Origin: Oscillospiraceae bacterium
GTDB taxonomy: Bacteria; Bacillota; Clostridia; Oscillospirales; Oscillospiraceae
Reading direction: 5' to 3'
Assembly (NCBI GenBank): GCA_017435525.1
Contig: JAFSEW010000060.1
Location: forward strand, 1 to 64,000
Length of the DNA stretch: 64,000 nt
Positions within the stretch are counted from its first letter, which is position 1, and each line of letters begins with the position of its first letter. The translations under genes and the position numbers were made by a program. This document shows, piece after piece, positions 41,166 through 49,237 of this stretch. Below the pieces are notes generated by a model, which searched no databases, was not told the DNA's origin, and worked only from the letters and a program-made list of their open reading frames with translations.

Positions 41166-41666
41166 ATGCAACCTCAATTCATCTGCACCACCCTGGAGAC
41201 CCAGCGGGATTTCCTGGATGTGAACTATAAAATTACCTTCCCCAAATCCGCCATGTGGGTCTTCTGCGAACTGGCCGGCGGCGTTGCCTGTATTGTAGGC
41301 GCAGCCCAGGGCGTTGGGGATTACCTGCTGCCCTGCGGCATTTTCCTGCTGCTCATGGGCATCTGGGGTCTCGGCTGGCCCTATGCCCGGGCCATTCTGG
41401 GCTACCGCAGAGCTTTAAAAACCTACGGCGGTGCCATGCGGCCCTCCACCGTTACCTTCGGGGAGAAAATCGTCAACGATACCCCCAACGGCATTATGAC
41501 CATGCCCTATGAAGCCGTGAAAAATATCCATTTCCTGAAAAATTCCTTCGTCATTGAAGATGCCAACGGCGTGGGCATCATCGTGTCCAAAAACGGCTTC
41601 ACCGACGCTTCCTATATGGACTGCGTCAATTTCCTTTGCGAACAATGTTCTAATTTGGAACTTTAA
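41166..41666 (+). CDS. YcxB-like membrane protein
   Basis: 166 residues; start at 41166 with AAAAGGAG upstream, since the longer frame runs through the F4 palindrome. Two hydrophobic helices (about residues 33-52 and 56-78) are followed by a cytoplasmic beta-rich domain with RPSTVTFGEKIVND, MTMPYEAVKNIHFLKNSFVI and GIIVSKNGF. This is the layout of YcxB-like proteins, which have no known function. It sits between acsB and the corrinoid-activation gene in the same direction, with 18 nt to the latter, so it is likely co-transcribed. Confidence 0.75.
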   Translation: MQPQFICTTLETQRDFLDVNYKITFPKSAMWVFCELAGGVACIVGAAQGVGDYLLPCGIFLLLMGIWGLGWPYARAILGYRRALKTYGGAMRPSTVTFGEKIVNDTPNGIMTMPYEAVKNIHFLKNSFVIEDANGVGIIVSKNGFTDASYMDCVNFLCEQCSNLEL

Positions 41667-41684
41667 CATAGTGAGGAATCAACA

Positions 41685-43601
41685 ATGAAAGTAACCTTCC
41701 AAATCGAAAACGCTGCCCCGGTGGTCATTGAAGGCAACCCCGGCGATAATCTGCTGGCCCTGGCCCGGATGGCAAATGTGGCCATCGATGCCCCCTGCTC
41801 CGGCAACGGCTCCTGCGGCAAGTGCCGCGTCAAGCTCATTGAGGGCCAGCTGGACACCATCCCCTCCCGGCATATCTCCGAAGAAGAATTCGCCCAGGGC
41901 TGGCGGCTCAGCTGCAACTGTAAAGTTGTGGGCGATGTCACCGTCTTTGTGCCGGATATCGCCTCTGCCTACCAGTCCCGGATGAAAACCGCCGACCTGT
42001 CTTCCCCTAAGGAAGTGGCCATCTTCACCGCCTGCCAGGAAGATCTGAAAAACAGCGGCATCCATTTTGAAAACGACTGCCGCGCCGTGGTTCTTACCAT
42101 GGCCGAGCCCACCCTGGACGATACCATGCCCGATAACGAGCGGCTGAGCTGGGCCATCCAGGAAGCTCTGGGCGTGGAAAAAGTGAAGATCCCCTACGCG
42201 GTCATGAGCAAGCTGGCCGCCACCCTCCGTGCCCATAATTTCACCGTCTGCGTCAAGGGCCGTGTGGAAGAAAACGCTTTCTTCTGCATGGATATCTGCG
42301 CCCCTGACGATACCAGGATCGTAGGCTGCGCCATCGATATCGGCACCACCACCGTCACCATGGTTCTGTGCGATCTGACTTCCGGCGAATTGCTTGCCAA
42401 GGGTTCTTCCGGTAACGGCCAGATCCGCTACGGCGCGGATGTGATTAACCGCATCATCGAATCCGGCAGAGAGGGCGGCAAAAAAAGATTGCAGGATGCC
42501 ATCATCAAGGAGACCCTGACTCCCATCCTGGCAAATCTGTGTAAAACCGCCGGTATCAACGCAAGATCCATCCTGCGCCTGTGCATCGGTGCCAACACCA
42601 CCATGAACCATCTGCTGCTGGGCGTGGACGCCGAGCCCGTGCGTATGGAGCCTTATATCCCCAGCTTCTTCGGCTGGGAGGGCCTTCTGGCCGGTGACCT
42701 GCGGCTGCCTGCCAACCCCCTGGCAAAGGTTGCCATTGCCCCCAACATCGGCTCTTATGTAGGCGGCGATATCACCGCCGGTACTCTGGCCGCAGGCTTC
42801 TGGGATAAGGAAGAAATGAGCCTGTTCATCGACCTGGGCACCAACGGCGAGCTGGTGTTCGGCAATCAGGATTTCCTGATGTCCTGCGCCTGCTCCGCAG
42901 GCCCCGCCTTTGAAGGCGGCGATATCTCCTGCGGCATGCGGGCCACCGACGGCGCTGTGGAAGCCGCCGTCATCGACGAAGCCACCATGGAGCCGAAGCT
43001 CACCGTCATCGGCGACGAGGGACAGAAAGTAGTTGGCATCTGCGGCAGCGGCATCATCGATATCATCGCGGAGCTGTTCCGCTGCAAGATCATCAACGCC
43101 AGAGGCCTGTTCTGCCGGGAAGGCGAACGGGTGAAGCGGGATGCGTACGGCATGGGCCGCTATGTGCTGGCTACGGAGGATGAATCTGAGACCGGCCGTG
43201 AAATTTCCATCAACGAGGTGGATATCGATAACTTCATCCGGGCCAAGGGTGCCATCTTCTCCGCCATCGATACCTTGCTGGCCAGCGTGGATATGCCTAT
43301 GGAAGCCATTGACACGGTGTATGTTGCCGGCGGCATCGGCTCCGGTATCAACATGGCCAACGCCGTGCGTATCGGCATGTTCCCGGATGTGGAACTGGAG
43401 AAGTTCCGCTACATCGGCAATTCCTCCCTCACCGGCGCTTACGCCATGGTCATGAGCGACGAAGCTGACGCCAAGTGCGCCGAAGTCATGGCCAACATGA
43501 CCTATCTGGAGCTTTCGACGTATCCCGGCTACATGGATAATTTCGTAGCAGCCTGCTTCCTCCCCCACACCAACGCCAGCCTCTTCCCCAGCGTCATGTA
43601 A
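41685..43601 (+). CDS. acsV: Reductive activator of corrinoid Fe-S protein (RACo)
   Basis: 638 residues. Residues 1-90 are a [2Fe-2S] ferredoxin domain (C38, C44, C47 and C77 in DAPCSGNGSCGKC ... LSCNC). A linker domain is followed by an ASKHA-type ATPase (IVGCAIDIGTTTVTMVL, IGANTTMNHLLLG, LFIDLGTNGELVFGN, VAGGIGSGINMANAV). This is the layout of RACo, which uses ATP to reduce inactive Co(II) corrinoid protein back to Co(I). Its partner here is the AcsC-AcsE/AcsD complex. Its presence shows that the corrinoid protein is maintained by the ATP-dependent route. The ATG has GTGAGGAA upstream. Confidence 0.92.
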   Translation: MKVTFQIENAAPVVIEGNPGDNLLALARMANVAIDAPCSGNGSCGKCRVKLIEGQLDTIPSRHISEEEFAQGWRLSCNCKVVGDVTVFVPDIASAYQSRMKTADLSSPKEVAIFTACQEDLKNSGIHFENDCRAVVLTMAEPTLDDTMPDNERLSWAIQEALGVEKVKIPYAVMSKLAATLRAHNFTVCVKGRVEENAFFCMDICAPDDTRIVGCAIDIGTTTVTMVLCDLTSGELLAKGSSGNGQIRYGADVINRIIESGREGGKKRLQDAIIKETLTPILANLCKTAGINARSILRLCIGANTTMNHLLLGVDAEPVRMEPYIPSFFGWEGLLAGDLRLPANPLAKVAIAPNIGSYVGGDITAGTLAAGFWDKEEMSLFIDLGTNGELVFGNQDFLMSCACSAGPAFEGGDISCGMRATDGAVEAAVIDEATMEPKLTVIGDEGQKVVGICGSGIIDIIAELFRCKIINARGLFCREGERVKRDAYGMGRYVLATEDESETGREISINEVDIDNFIRAKGAIFSAIDTLLASVDMPMEAIDTVYVAGGIGSGINMANAVRIGMFPDVELEKFRYIGNSSLTGAYAMVMSDEADAKCAEVMANMTYLELSTYPGYMDNFVAACFLPHTNASLFPSVM

Positions 43602-43797
43602 TAAGAACGGATTCTTCGACTCCGCTGCGCAGGAATTGCGGTATGCTTGCCCCCGGCAAGCATGCTTATTTCCGATTCGCTGCGGGTCGCACCGCGCTCA
43701 GAATGACATGCAGAAGAACCGGCTATCAAGTTTCTTCTGTCGCCCTGAGCAAGCGCAGCGCGTCGAAGGGCCCGTACCTCTAAAGGAGAAATCCCTC
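43602..43797. repeat. Repeat mosaic with F7 nested in F2
   Basis: An F2 (about 43609-43710) is split by an F7 element at 43633-43693 (hairpin ATGCTTGCC-CCC-GGCAAGCAT). An inverted F2 of the GCCCT/AGGGC type follows (about 43737-43775). The DUF3786 ribosome binding site AAAGGAGAA lies at 43782-43790. Confidence 0.85.
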
Positions 43798-44406
43798 ATG
43801 CACATCGAAAATAACAAAGAAGAAGTACCTTTTTCCTATTACGCGGAAGCCTTCGCCAAGGCAGACCCGGCGGAAATCTCTGCCCGGCTGAACCTGCCCT
43901 TTGAGAATAACGCCTTCCGGGTCACCCTCCTGGGCAAAGAATATGTGATTGCCCACCCCACCGCGGAAATTGTAGGGGCCGATGACCACATCGGCCCGGC
44001 CCTCCCGGTGCAAACCTTCCTGCTGCGCTACCTGCTGGAAAGCAAGAGAGCTCTCTGGCGGGGCCAGTGGAAGACCTTCCGGGAAATGCCCTGGGGCGAG
44101 ATGTATATCAAACCCTACACCGGCCGCGTCCTGACCCGTGCCGCCTTCACCTTCGGCACAAGGGTGGAAAAATTCCGTGCCGCCTGCGAAAAGCTGGGTG
44201 CGGTTTCCCTGCCCAACGGCGATGTCGGCTTTGAATTCACCCTGGTGGGCGATTTCCGGCTGCGAATCCTGGTCTGGGCCGGTGACGAAGAATTCCCCCC
44301 CAATGCCCAGGTGATCTACACCGACAATTTCGCAGAAGGCTTCGCCGCCGAAGACCGGGTAGTTGCCGGCGATATCCTCATCTCCCACATCAAAGCGCAT
44401 ATGTAG
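43798..44406 (+). CDS. DUF3786-like protein with an in-frame palindrome
   Basis: 202 residues; start at 43798 with AAAGGAG upstream. NAFRVTLLGKEYVIAHP and FLLRYLLESKRALWRGQWKTFREMPWGEMY, then VSLPNGDVGFEFTLVGDFRLRILVWAGDEEFPPNAQVIYTDN, fit DUF3786, a family that I associate with corrinoid/C1 gene clusters but whose function is unknown. Residues 59-67, VGADDHIGP, are encoded by an F4 palindrome (43972-43997) inserted between two conserved blocks without changing frame. It is the last gene of the acs cluster and probably accessory to corrinoid metabolism. Confidence 0.8.
   Translation: MHIENNKEEVPFSYYAEAFAKADPAEISARLNLPFENNAFRVTLLGKEYVIAHPTAEIVGADDHIGPALPVQTFLLRYLLESKRALWRGQWKTFREMPWGEMYIKPYTGRVLTRAAFTFGTRVEKFRAACEKLGAVSLPNGDVGFEFTLVGDFRLRILVWAGDEEFPPNAQVIYTDNFAEGFAAEDRVVAGDILISHIKAHM
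43972..43997. repeat. F4 palindrome inside the DUF3786 gene
   Basis: Arms GGGCCGATG and CATCGGCCC around ACCA, preceded by GTAG. It is read as VGADDHIGP, the same frame as the two forward copies in the RAYT gene. Confidence 0.88.
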
Positions 44407-44599
44407 CACTGTAGGGGAGGCTCTTGAGCCTCCCGCTATGCAGAGGGCTACGGATTCTTCGACTCCGTGCCTTCGGCACTCCGCTCAGAATGACAGTCAA
44501 AACGGGAGGGCTTTCAAGTTTCTTCTGTCGCCCTGAGCGCGCCGCAGGCGCAGTCGAAGGGCCCGCATTCCCTTATCCCCCAACACAAAGGAGCCTCCC
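44407..44599. repeat. Repeat mosaic
   Basis: F4 with GAGGCT/AGCCTC arms (about 44411-44438) and an inverted F2 pair (about 44450-44567; left tip GTGCCTTCGGCAC, right tip GCGCCGCAGGCGC). The ribosome binding site AAAGGAG lies at 44588-44594. Confidence 0.85.
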
Positions 44600-44962
44600 A
44601 TGGGTAAATTTCTGATCCGCCGTACTGCTACCGGCTGGAAATTTGATCTGAAGGCCGCCAACGGCGAGACCGTGGCCACCTCCGAAGTCTACAGCACCAA
44701 GGCAGCCTGCCTCCGGGGTGCCCAGAGCGTGGCCAAACACGCCCCCGCAGCCCCCTGTGCCGACCTGACGGAAGGCGGCGAGGCAGCCAACCCCCAGTTC
44801 CAGCTGTATCAGGACAGGGCAGGGGAGTACCGCTTCCGGCTCACCGCCCGTAACGGCAAGATCGTAGCCGTCTCCGAAGGGTATCATACCAAAGCCGCCT
44901 GCGAAAACGGTATCCAATCCGTCCGAAAAAACGCCGAAGACGCCCCTCTGGAAGAAGTATAA
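44600..44962 (+). CDS. YegP-like protein (two DUF1508 repeats)
   Basis: 120 residues. It has two copies of a short beta-strand repeat: GWKFDLKAANGETVATSEVYSTKAACLRGAQSVAKHA and YRFRLTARNGKIVAVSEGYHTKAACENGIQSVRKNA. The UPF0339/YegP family is widespread, small and without an assigned biochemical role. Position after the acs cluster gives no further hint. A strong terminator follows. Confidence 0.88.
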   Translation: MGKFLIRRTATGWKFDLKAANGETVATSEVYSTKAACLRGAQSVAKHAPAAPCADLTEGGEAANPQFQLYQDRAGEYRFRLTARNGKIVAVSEGYHTKAACENGIQSVRKNAEDAPLEEV

Positions 44963-44964
44963 AA

Positions 44965-44996
44965 CGCCGCCGGGAATCCCCCCGGCGGCATTTTTA
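44965..44996 (+). terminator. Terminator of the YegP-like gene
   Basis: GCCGCCGGG and CCCGGCGGC stem with a short loop, followed by ATTTTT. Confidence 0.88.
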
Positions 44997-45185
44997 CGCC
45001 CAATTTCAACAAAAATGTAGGGCGCTTCCTTGGTCCCGCGCAACCCGGTGCATCTACGCAAAGAGCTACGGATTCTTCGACGCGCCTTCGGCTTGCTCAG
45101 AATGACATGCAGAAGTACGCACCCTCCCGATATCTCTGTCATCCTGAGCAAGCGCAGCGCGTCGAAGGATCCGTTCTCCCCATAA
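44997..45185. repeat. Repeat mosaic
   Basis: F4-type palindrome (about 45017-45041) and an inverted F2 pair (about 45067-45173) whose right arm is of the ATCCT/AGGAT type. Confidence 0.8.
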
Positions 45186-45216
45186 AGAAAAGCGCCCCGT
45201 TACCGGGGCGCTTTTT
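45186..45216 (-). terminator. Terminator of the GntR-ABC operon
   Basis: AAAAGCGCCCCG/CGGGGCGCTTTTT hairpin with a TTAC loop, 4 nt beyond the permease stop. It has T-runs on both strands, so it could work in both directions. Confidence 0.85.
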
Positions 45217-45219
45217 GCG

Positions 45220-46887
45220 TCAATACTTGGTAAATTCGATGCCCTGCTGCGCCACCCAATCCACAATATTGGTGCAGCCGTCCCAGAAGCGCAGTTCCTT
45301 ATAGTAGTGGATGCCCTCCGGGGTCTTAAATTGCAGGCTCATGTAGTGCATTTCCTCCGCATCCCGGTAGAAATTCCAGTCCTGGGCCATCTTTCCTGCC
45401 GCGCAGTCCGCCAGAATGGCCTCCCGCAGGGCAGCCAGATCCGCCGCATCCGTGATCTCAATACCCGGGTCATAGAATTCCGCACGGACGAAATCCCCCA
45501 GATACTGCAGCTCCTTCAGCACCGCTTCCGGGCTGCTGAGATAGGCCTTCAGGGTTTTTCCTGCCTCCGAGCCGGTGGGGATGGCGTATTCCCGGCTCCG
45601 GCGCATGCCGTTTTCCATTTCATAGGTCAGCTGCAGCCGCACGGTGTAGTCCACGCCGTCCCAGGGGTCGTGCTTCATACCCTCGCGCTGTATGGCAATG
45701 ACGGCTTCGATATCTTCCTGATTTTCCAGGGTGATGCCGTTTTCCTGATAGTAGTAGCTGCCCCCGGTGGAGACGGACACCGAGGCCACCTTCTCCGCCT
45801 TAGGCACCCAGCTTACAATCCCCAGCAGATCCCATGCCGCCGCGCCGATGCTGCCGTAGAACAGCACAGCCACCAGCAAAAAGGCCAGCAGATTCTTCTT
45901 CCGGAACACCCGCACCTGCCGCTCCAGCAGCATTCTGCCTGTGAAGAAGCCGATAAACAGGCCGATGACGGTGTAAATGGTCTCCACATAGCCCCAGAAC
46001 AGGGTGAGGAAGCCGTAGCACAGGGCCGTGACGCACAAGGTGTAGATGCCCAGTACCACCGGCTCCAGAGGCTTCACAGCCACCAGATCTCCGGCGCATT
46101 CCAGCTGCCGCTTGCGGTAGCACAGCAGCGCCAGACCCAGAGCGATGACGCCAAGACCCGCGCAGATGCCGGTGTAGCCCCATCCCTCTCCCAGGGTGTA
46201 TACGGCATTGCGGTAGGCACCTAAATCATAATCCCAGCTTACCTGCACAATGTCATAGTTTTCCGTCATCTGCACCACCGGGGTGAACAGGACAAAATGC
46301 TCATTCCGGAGAATAATGCTGGGCAGATTGGGCATATACAGCTCATCCAGCAGGAAATAGGCGATCATGGCGAAGAAATTCAGAATCACATACAGCAGAC
46401 CCGCCGCAAACCGGTTGCCAACCAGGAATGCGCTGAGGGTAGCCAGGCCGAAGAAGCACAGGTACTGCAGCGTCACAGCCCCCAGCCACAGCAGCGCCAC
46501 CGGCCAAAGTTCCCCGCAAAGGGCACCCATGGCCAGGGCGAATACCCCATTGGGCACCAGAGAGAACAGCAGTCCCGCCGAGATGCCGGTGAGGAACCAC
46601 CCTTCTCTGCGCAGAGGCAGAGCGTGGAGGGCGTTGCACATCCGGCTGTTATACAGGTCGCCCCACAGCAGCTGCGCCACCGCGAAGGCGTAAATGCAGT
46701 TGCCTACGGCGAAACCGGAAATGGTCTCCGCCAGATTGGAAGCGGTGCGCACGCCCTGGCTGTCCAGCTCCACAGCTACCATAAAGAGCATCAGCAAAAC
46801 CGCGCTGTATAAGCCCCACACCGGTGCGAACCGGGTGATCTGCTTTTTCAGAACCGTGCCATCAAAGTACGATGTTCTTAACTTCAT
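45220..46887 (-). CDS. ABC transporter permease (ABC-2-like)
   Basis: 555 residues with about 11-12 hydrophobic helices in the first 390 residues (QITRFAPVWGLYSAVLLMLFMV, LLWGDLYNSRMCNALHALPLRREGW, LGIYTLCVTALCYGFLTLFWGYVETIYTVIGLFIGFF), then a C-terminal extracytoplasmic domain of about 150 residues. The RMCNALHALPLRREG segment is typical of ABC-2 permeases paired with YtrB/CcmA-like ATPases. The ATG (GGGAGG upstream) overlaps the end of the ATPase gene by 26 nt. Probable exporter of unknown substrate, perhaps an antimicrobial or cell-wall related compound as for YtrA-regulated operons. Confidence 0.85.
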   Translation of the reverse strand: MKLRTSYFDGTVLKKQITRFAPVWGLYSAVLLMLFMVAVELDSQGVRTASNLAETISGFAVGNCIYAFAVAQLLWGDLYNSRMCNALHALPLRREGWFLTGISAGLLFSLVPNGVFALAMGALCGELWPVALLWLGAVTLQYLCFFGLATLSAFLVGNRFAAGLLYVILNFFAMIAYFLLDELYMPNLPSIILRNEHFVLFTPVVQMTENYDIVQVSWDYDLGAYRNAVYTLGEGWGYTGICAGLGVIALGLALLCYRKRQLECAGDLVAVKPLEPVVLGIYTLCVTALCYGFLTLFWGYVETIYTVIGLFIGFFTGRMLLERQVRVFRKKNLLAFLLVAVLFYGSIGAAAWDLLGIVSWVPKAEKVASVSVSTGGSYYYQENGITLENQEDIEAVIAIQREGMKHDPWDGVDYTVRLQLTYEMENGMRRSREYAIPTGSEAGKTLKAYLSSPEAVLKELQYLGDFVRAEFYDPGIEITDAADLAALREAILADCAAGKMAQDWNFYRDAEEMHYMSLQFKTPEGIHYYKELRFWDGCTNIVDWVAQQGIEFTKY

Positions 46888-47743
46888 AGTTCACACCTCC
46901 CAGTTCGTAAATAAAGATCTCTTCCAGAGAAAGGGGCAACACATCAAAATACACCGGGTTTGCCAGTTTTGCCTTGGCTTCAATGTCTTCCGCCTTGCCT
47001 CTTACCACCAGGGTTTTCAGCCGTCCGGAAGCGCTTTCGTGAAGGATTTCCAGCCCTGCGGGGGTATCGCCCACCAGCTGCAGCTTGTGGGTGGCACCCT
47101 GCATGTCAGCAAGACTTCTTTCCAAAAGCATTTTGCCCTTGTCCATAATGCCCACATGGTCGCAGATGTCTTCCAGCTCTCTGAGGTTGTGAGAAGAAAT
47201 CAAAACGGTGGTTTCCCGCTGGGCCACTTCCGAAAGCAGCAGGCTCCAAACCTGCCGCCGCATCACCGGGTCCAGACCGTCCACCGGCTCATCCAGAATC
47301 AGCAGCTCCGGCCGGGTGCAGATGCTCAGGTGGAACGCCGCCTGCTTCTGCATGCCCTTGGAGAACCGCCGCAGCTGGCTCTTTTTGGGTAGCTGGAACA
47401 CATCGTAGAGCTTGTCAAAGAGGGCGTCGTCAAACTGGGGGTAGATACCCTTGTAGAATTTGCGCATATCCTCCAAGGTTGCGGAGGGGAAGTAGAAAAT
47501 GTCGTCGGGAATGGAGCTGATGCGGCTCTTTACCGCTGGATTTTCATATACCGGCATTCCCTCAAAGGTAACGCTGCCGCAGTCCGGCCGGTATACGCCC
47601 AACGCGTGACGGATGGCGGTGGATTTGCCCGCACCGTTGGGGCCCACCAGACCGTACACCGTGCCTCTGGGCACCGTCATGGTCAGATCATCCAGGGCCT
47701 TGAAGCTGCCGAAGGTCTTGGTAATGTTTTTCAGTTCAAGCAT
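46862..47743 (-). CDS. ABC transporter ATP-binding protein
   Basis: 293 residues. Walker A GPNGAGKST (about residue 35), Q-loop, signature-region RRFSKGMQKQAAFHLSI, Walker B ELLILDEPVDGLDP, and switch His in LISSHNLRELE. The signature is RFSKGMQK rather than LSGGQ, a common variant in YtrB-like ATPases. A C-terminal domain of about 70 residues extends past the NBD. It overlaps the upstream GntR-type regulator by 8 nt and the downstream permease, forming a three-gene operon. Confidence 0.92.
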   Translation of the reverse strand: MLELKNITKTFGSFKALDDLTMTVPRGTVYGLVGPNGAGKSTAIRHALGVYRPDCGSVTFEGMPVYENPAVKSRISSIPDDIFYFPSATLEDMRKFYKGIYPQFDDALFDKLYDVFQLPKKSQLRRFSKGMQKQAAFHLSICTRPELLILDEPVDGLDPVMRRQVWSLLLSEVAQRETTVLISSHNLRELEDICDHVGIMDKGKMLLERSLADMQGATHKLQLVGDTPAGLEILHESASGRLKTLVVRGKAEDIEAKAKLANPVYFDVLPLSLEEIFIYELGGVNYEVKNIVL

Positions 47744-48095
47744 GGCGATTCCCTCCTTGCACCCGGGCGATCAAAGCCTCTTCTGTAAAGCCCGCTTCCC
47801 GCAGGGAAGCCCACACCCGGTCCAGTTCTGCCAGTAATTTCTCATGGGTTTCGGCATCCGGCATGCCGCACACAAAGCAGCCCTTGCCCGGCACCGTAGC
47901 GATCCAGCCCTCCGCTTCCAGTTCCCGGTAAGCCCGGGCAATGGTGTTGGGGTTGATGGCCAGTTGGGTGGCCAGCTCCCTTACGCTGGGGAGCTTTTCT
48001 CCGTTTTCCAGAATGCCGGACCGGATCTGCAGCCGGTAGTTCTCCACGATCTGCAAATAAATAGGCCGCGCATCCCGGTAGTTCAGTTGGATCAT
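47736..48095 (-). CDS. GntR-family regulator (YtrA type)
   Basis: 119 residues; start at 48095 with GGAGGG 7 nt upstream. Winged-helix domain (about 1-75): DARPIYLQIVENYRLQIRSGILENGEKLPSVRELATQLAINPNTIARAYRELEAEGWI. The short C-terminal helical part (to 119) is of the YtrA subfamily, which has no large effector domain and usually controls adjacent ABC transporters. A palindrome overlapping its promoter is the likely autoregulatory site. Confidence 0.92.
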   Translation of the reverse strand: MIQLNYRDARPIYLQIVENYRLQIRSGILENGEKLPSVRELATQLAINPNTIARAYRELEAEGWIATVPGKGCFVCGMPDAETHEKLLAELDRVWASLREAGFTEEALIARVQGGNRHA

Positions 48096-48122
48096 AGCAC
48101 ATCCCTCCGTACTAACCGTATT

Positions 48123-48140
48123 AACTGTACTAATACAGTT
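48123..48140. promoter_or_regulatory. Operator of the GntR-ABC operon
   Basis: A perfect inverted repeat AACTGTA-CTAA-TACAGTT. It overlaps the -10 box on the minus strand by 3 nt and covers the expected transcription start, so binding would block RNA polymerase. Half-site-like TACTAAC and GTATTAAC sequences lie just beside it. Confidence 0.75.
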
Positions 48141-48166
48141 ATACACGACACAATCTATTTTGTCAA
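48138..48166 (-). promoter_or_regulatory. Promoter of the GntR-ABC operon
   Basis: On the minus strand: TTGACA, a 17-nt spacer and TATAAC, 43 nt before the regulator start codon. Confidence 0.82.
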
Positions 48167-48342
48167 CCCTCAATTTCAAACCCGTAGGGGAGGGTCTTGA
48201 CCCTCCCGCCGACTTCCCCAAAAAGGCACGGATTCTTCGACGCGCCTTCGGCTTGCTCAGAATGACAGATAAACGTCGAAGGCCGATTCTTCTTCTGTCG
48301 TCCTGAGCAAGCGAAGCGCGCCGAAGGACCCGTTCTCCCAAA
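48167..48342. repeat. Repeat mosaic
   Basis: F4 with GAGGGT/ACCCTC arms (about 48183-48208) and an inverted F2 pair (about 48228-48333), between the divergently placed GntR promoter and the terminator of the sortase B operon. Confidence 0.82.
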
Positions 48343-48373
48343 AAGAAAGCGCCCGCTTTCCAGCAGGCGCTTT
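48343..48373 (-). terminator. Terminator of the ymdB-srtB operon
   Basis: Minus-strand stem AAAGCGCC...GGCGCTTT with inner CT/AG pairs and a GGAA loop, followed by CTTTTTG, just after the srtB stop. Confidence 0.8.
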
Positions 48374-48376
48374 GAT

Positions 48377-49237
48377 TCAGGCAATCCGCTTGGCAACCAC
48401 CACAAGCCGTCCGTTGTCCTCATGGTAATCACAGGTAGAGAGGGTAATCAGCTTGTCTCCGAACTGGGCGTCCAGCCCCGTGTCAAAGAGAGCCAGGGCC
48501 TTGCAGCGCTCCCAGAATTCCCGGAATTCCGCTTCATCTGCCGCATCCACGAAGGTGTGATAGGAGAAATAATCCTCCCCCGCGGCCTGGGTCTGGAACA
48601 CGGCGATGATCTCATAAGTACCTCGCTCCCACAAACTGTCGAAGCGCACATACCGGTGTTCCTCCCAGAAGCTTTGCCGCTTAAATTTACCCAGGTCGCC
48701 GAACATGGTAAGGTCGTTCATCCGGTGGCCGTAGATGGTAATGTTGTCCGAGGGCTTCAGGATGTCGCACTGCTCCCGGGCGTAAATGCAGCCGTGGGAG
48801 GAACGCTTGCCGTAGAAATCCCGCTTCAGGTAGTAGTCCGCCTGATTCGCCGCGGACTGCACCACGGGATAATCGATGTGGGTGCCTTCCACGGTGATCC
48901 AGCCCACCAGATCCGGATTCAGCAGCCAAAGCTCCTGAAATTCCGGCAGCACATGGTGGATTTCCCCGGTTTCCGGATGGGTCACAGCCACGGTGCCCGC
49001 AGGAATCTGGGGCCTGGCAGGGGCTTCCGGCTGCAGTTCCGGCTGGGTTTCCGGCTGCACTTCCGGGGCTGCAGCTGTGGGAGTAACCGGAGGAATCTCC
49101 CCTTTCAGCGCCAGCAGATCGTCATAGGTGCTCTGGCTTTCGGTGCTGGCGGTGTAATAGCTTAGCAGCTGATAGCCGCTGTAGCCGAATACACCCAGCA
49201 GCAAAACCACAGCCAGAATAAAAATCCATTTTTTCAC
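48377..49237 (-). CDS. srtB: Class B sortase
   Basis: 286 residues from a GTG that overlaps the upstream stop. An N-terminal membrane helix (about 4-25), a Pro/Glu-rich linker (PEVQPETQPELQPE), then the catalytic domain: WITVEGTHIDYPVVQ, YYLKRDFYGKRSSHGCIYA, the His in ITIYGHRMND, the Cys in ITLSTCDYHEDNGR, and the Arg in the same segment. Class B sortases attach a small set of proteins, often with NPQTN-like signals, to the wall. The minor pilin with NPQTG at 24.2 kb is a possible substrate. Confidence 0.93.
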   Translation of the reverse strand: MKKWIFILAVVLLLGVFGYSGYQLLSYYTASTESQSTYDDLLALKGEIPPVTPTAAAPEVQPETQPELQPEAPARPQIPAGTVAVTHPETGEIHHVLPEFQELWLLNPDLVGWITVEGTHIDYPVVQSAANQADYYLKRDFYGKRSSHGCIYAREQCDILKPSDNITIYGHRMNDLTMFGDLGKFKRQSFWEEHRYVRFDSLWERGTYEIIAVFQTQAAGEDYFSYHTFVDAADEAEFREFWERCKALALFDTGLDAQFGDKLITLSTCDYHEDNGRLVVVAKRIA

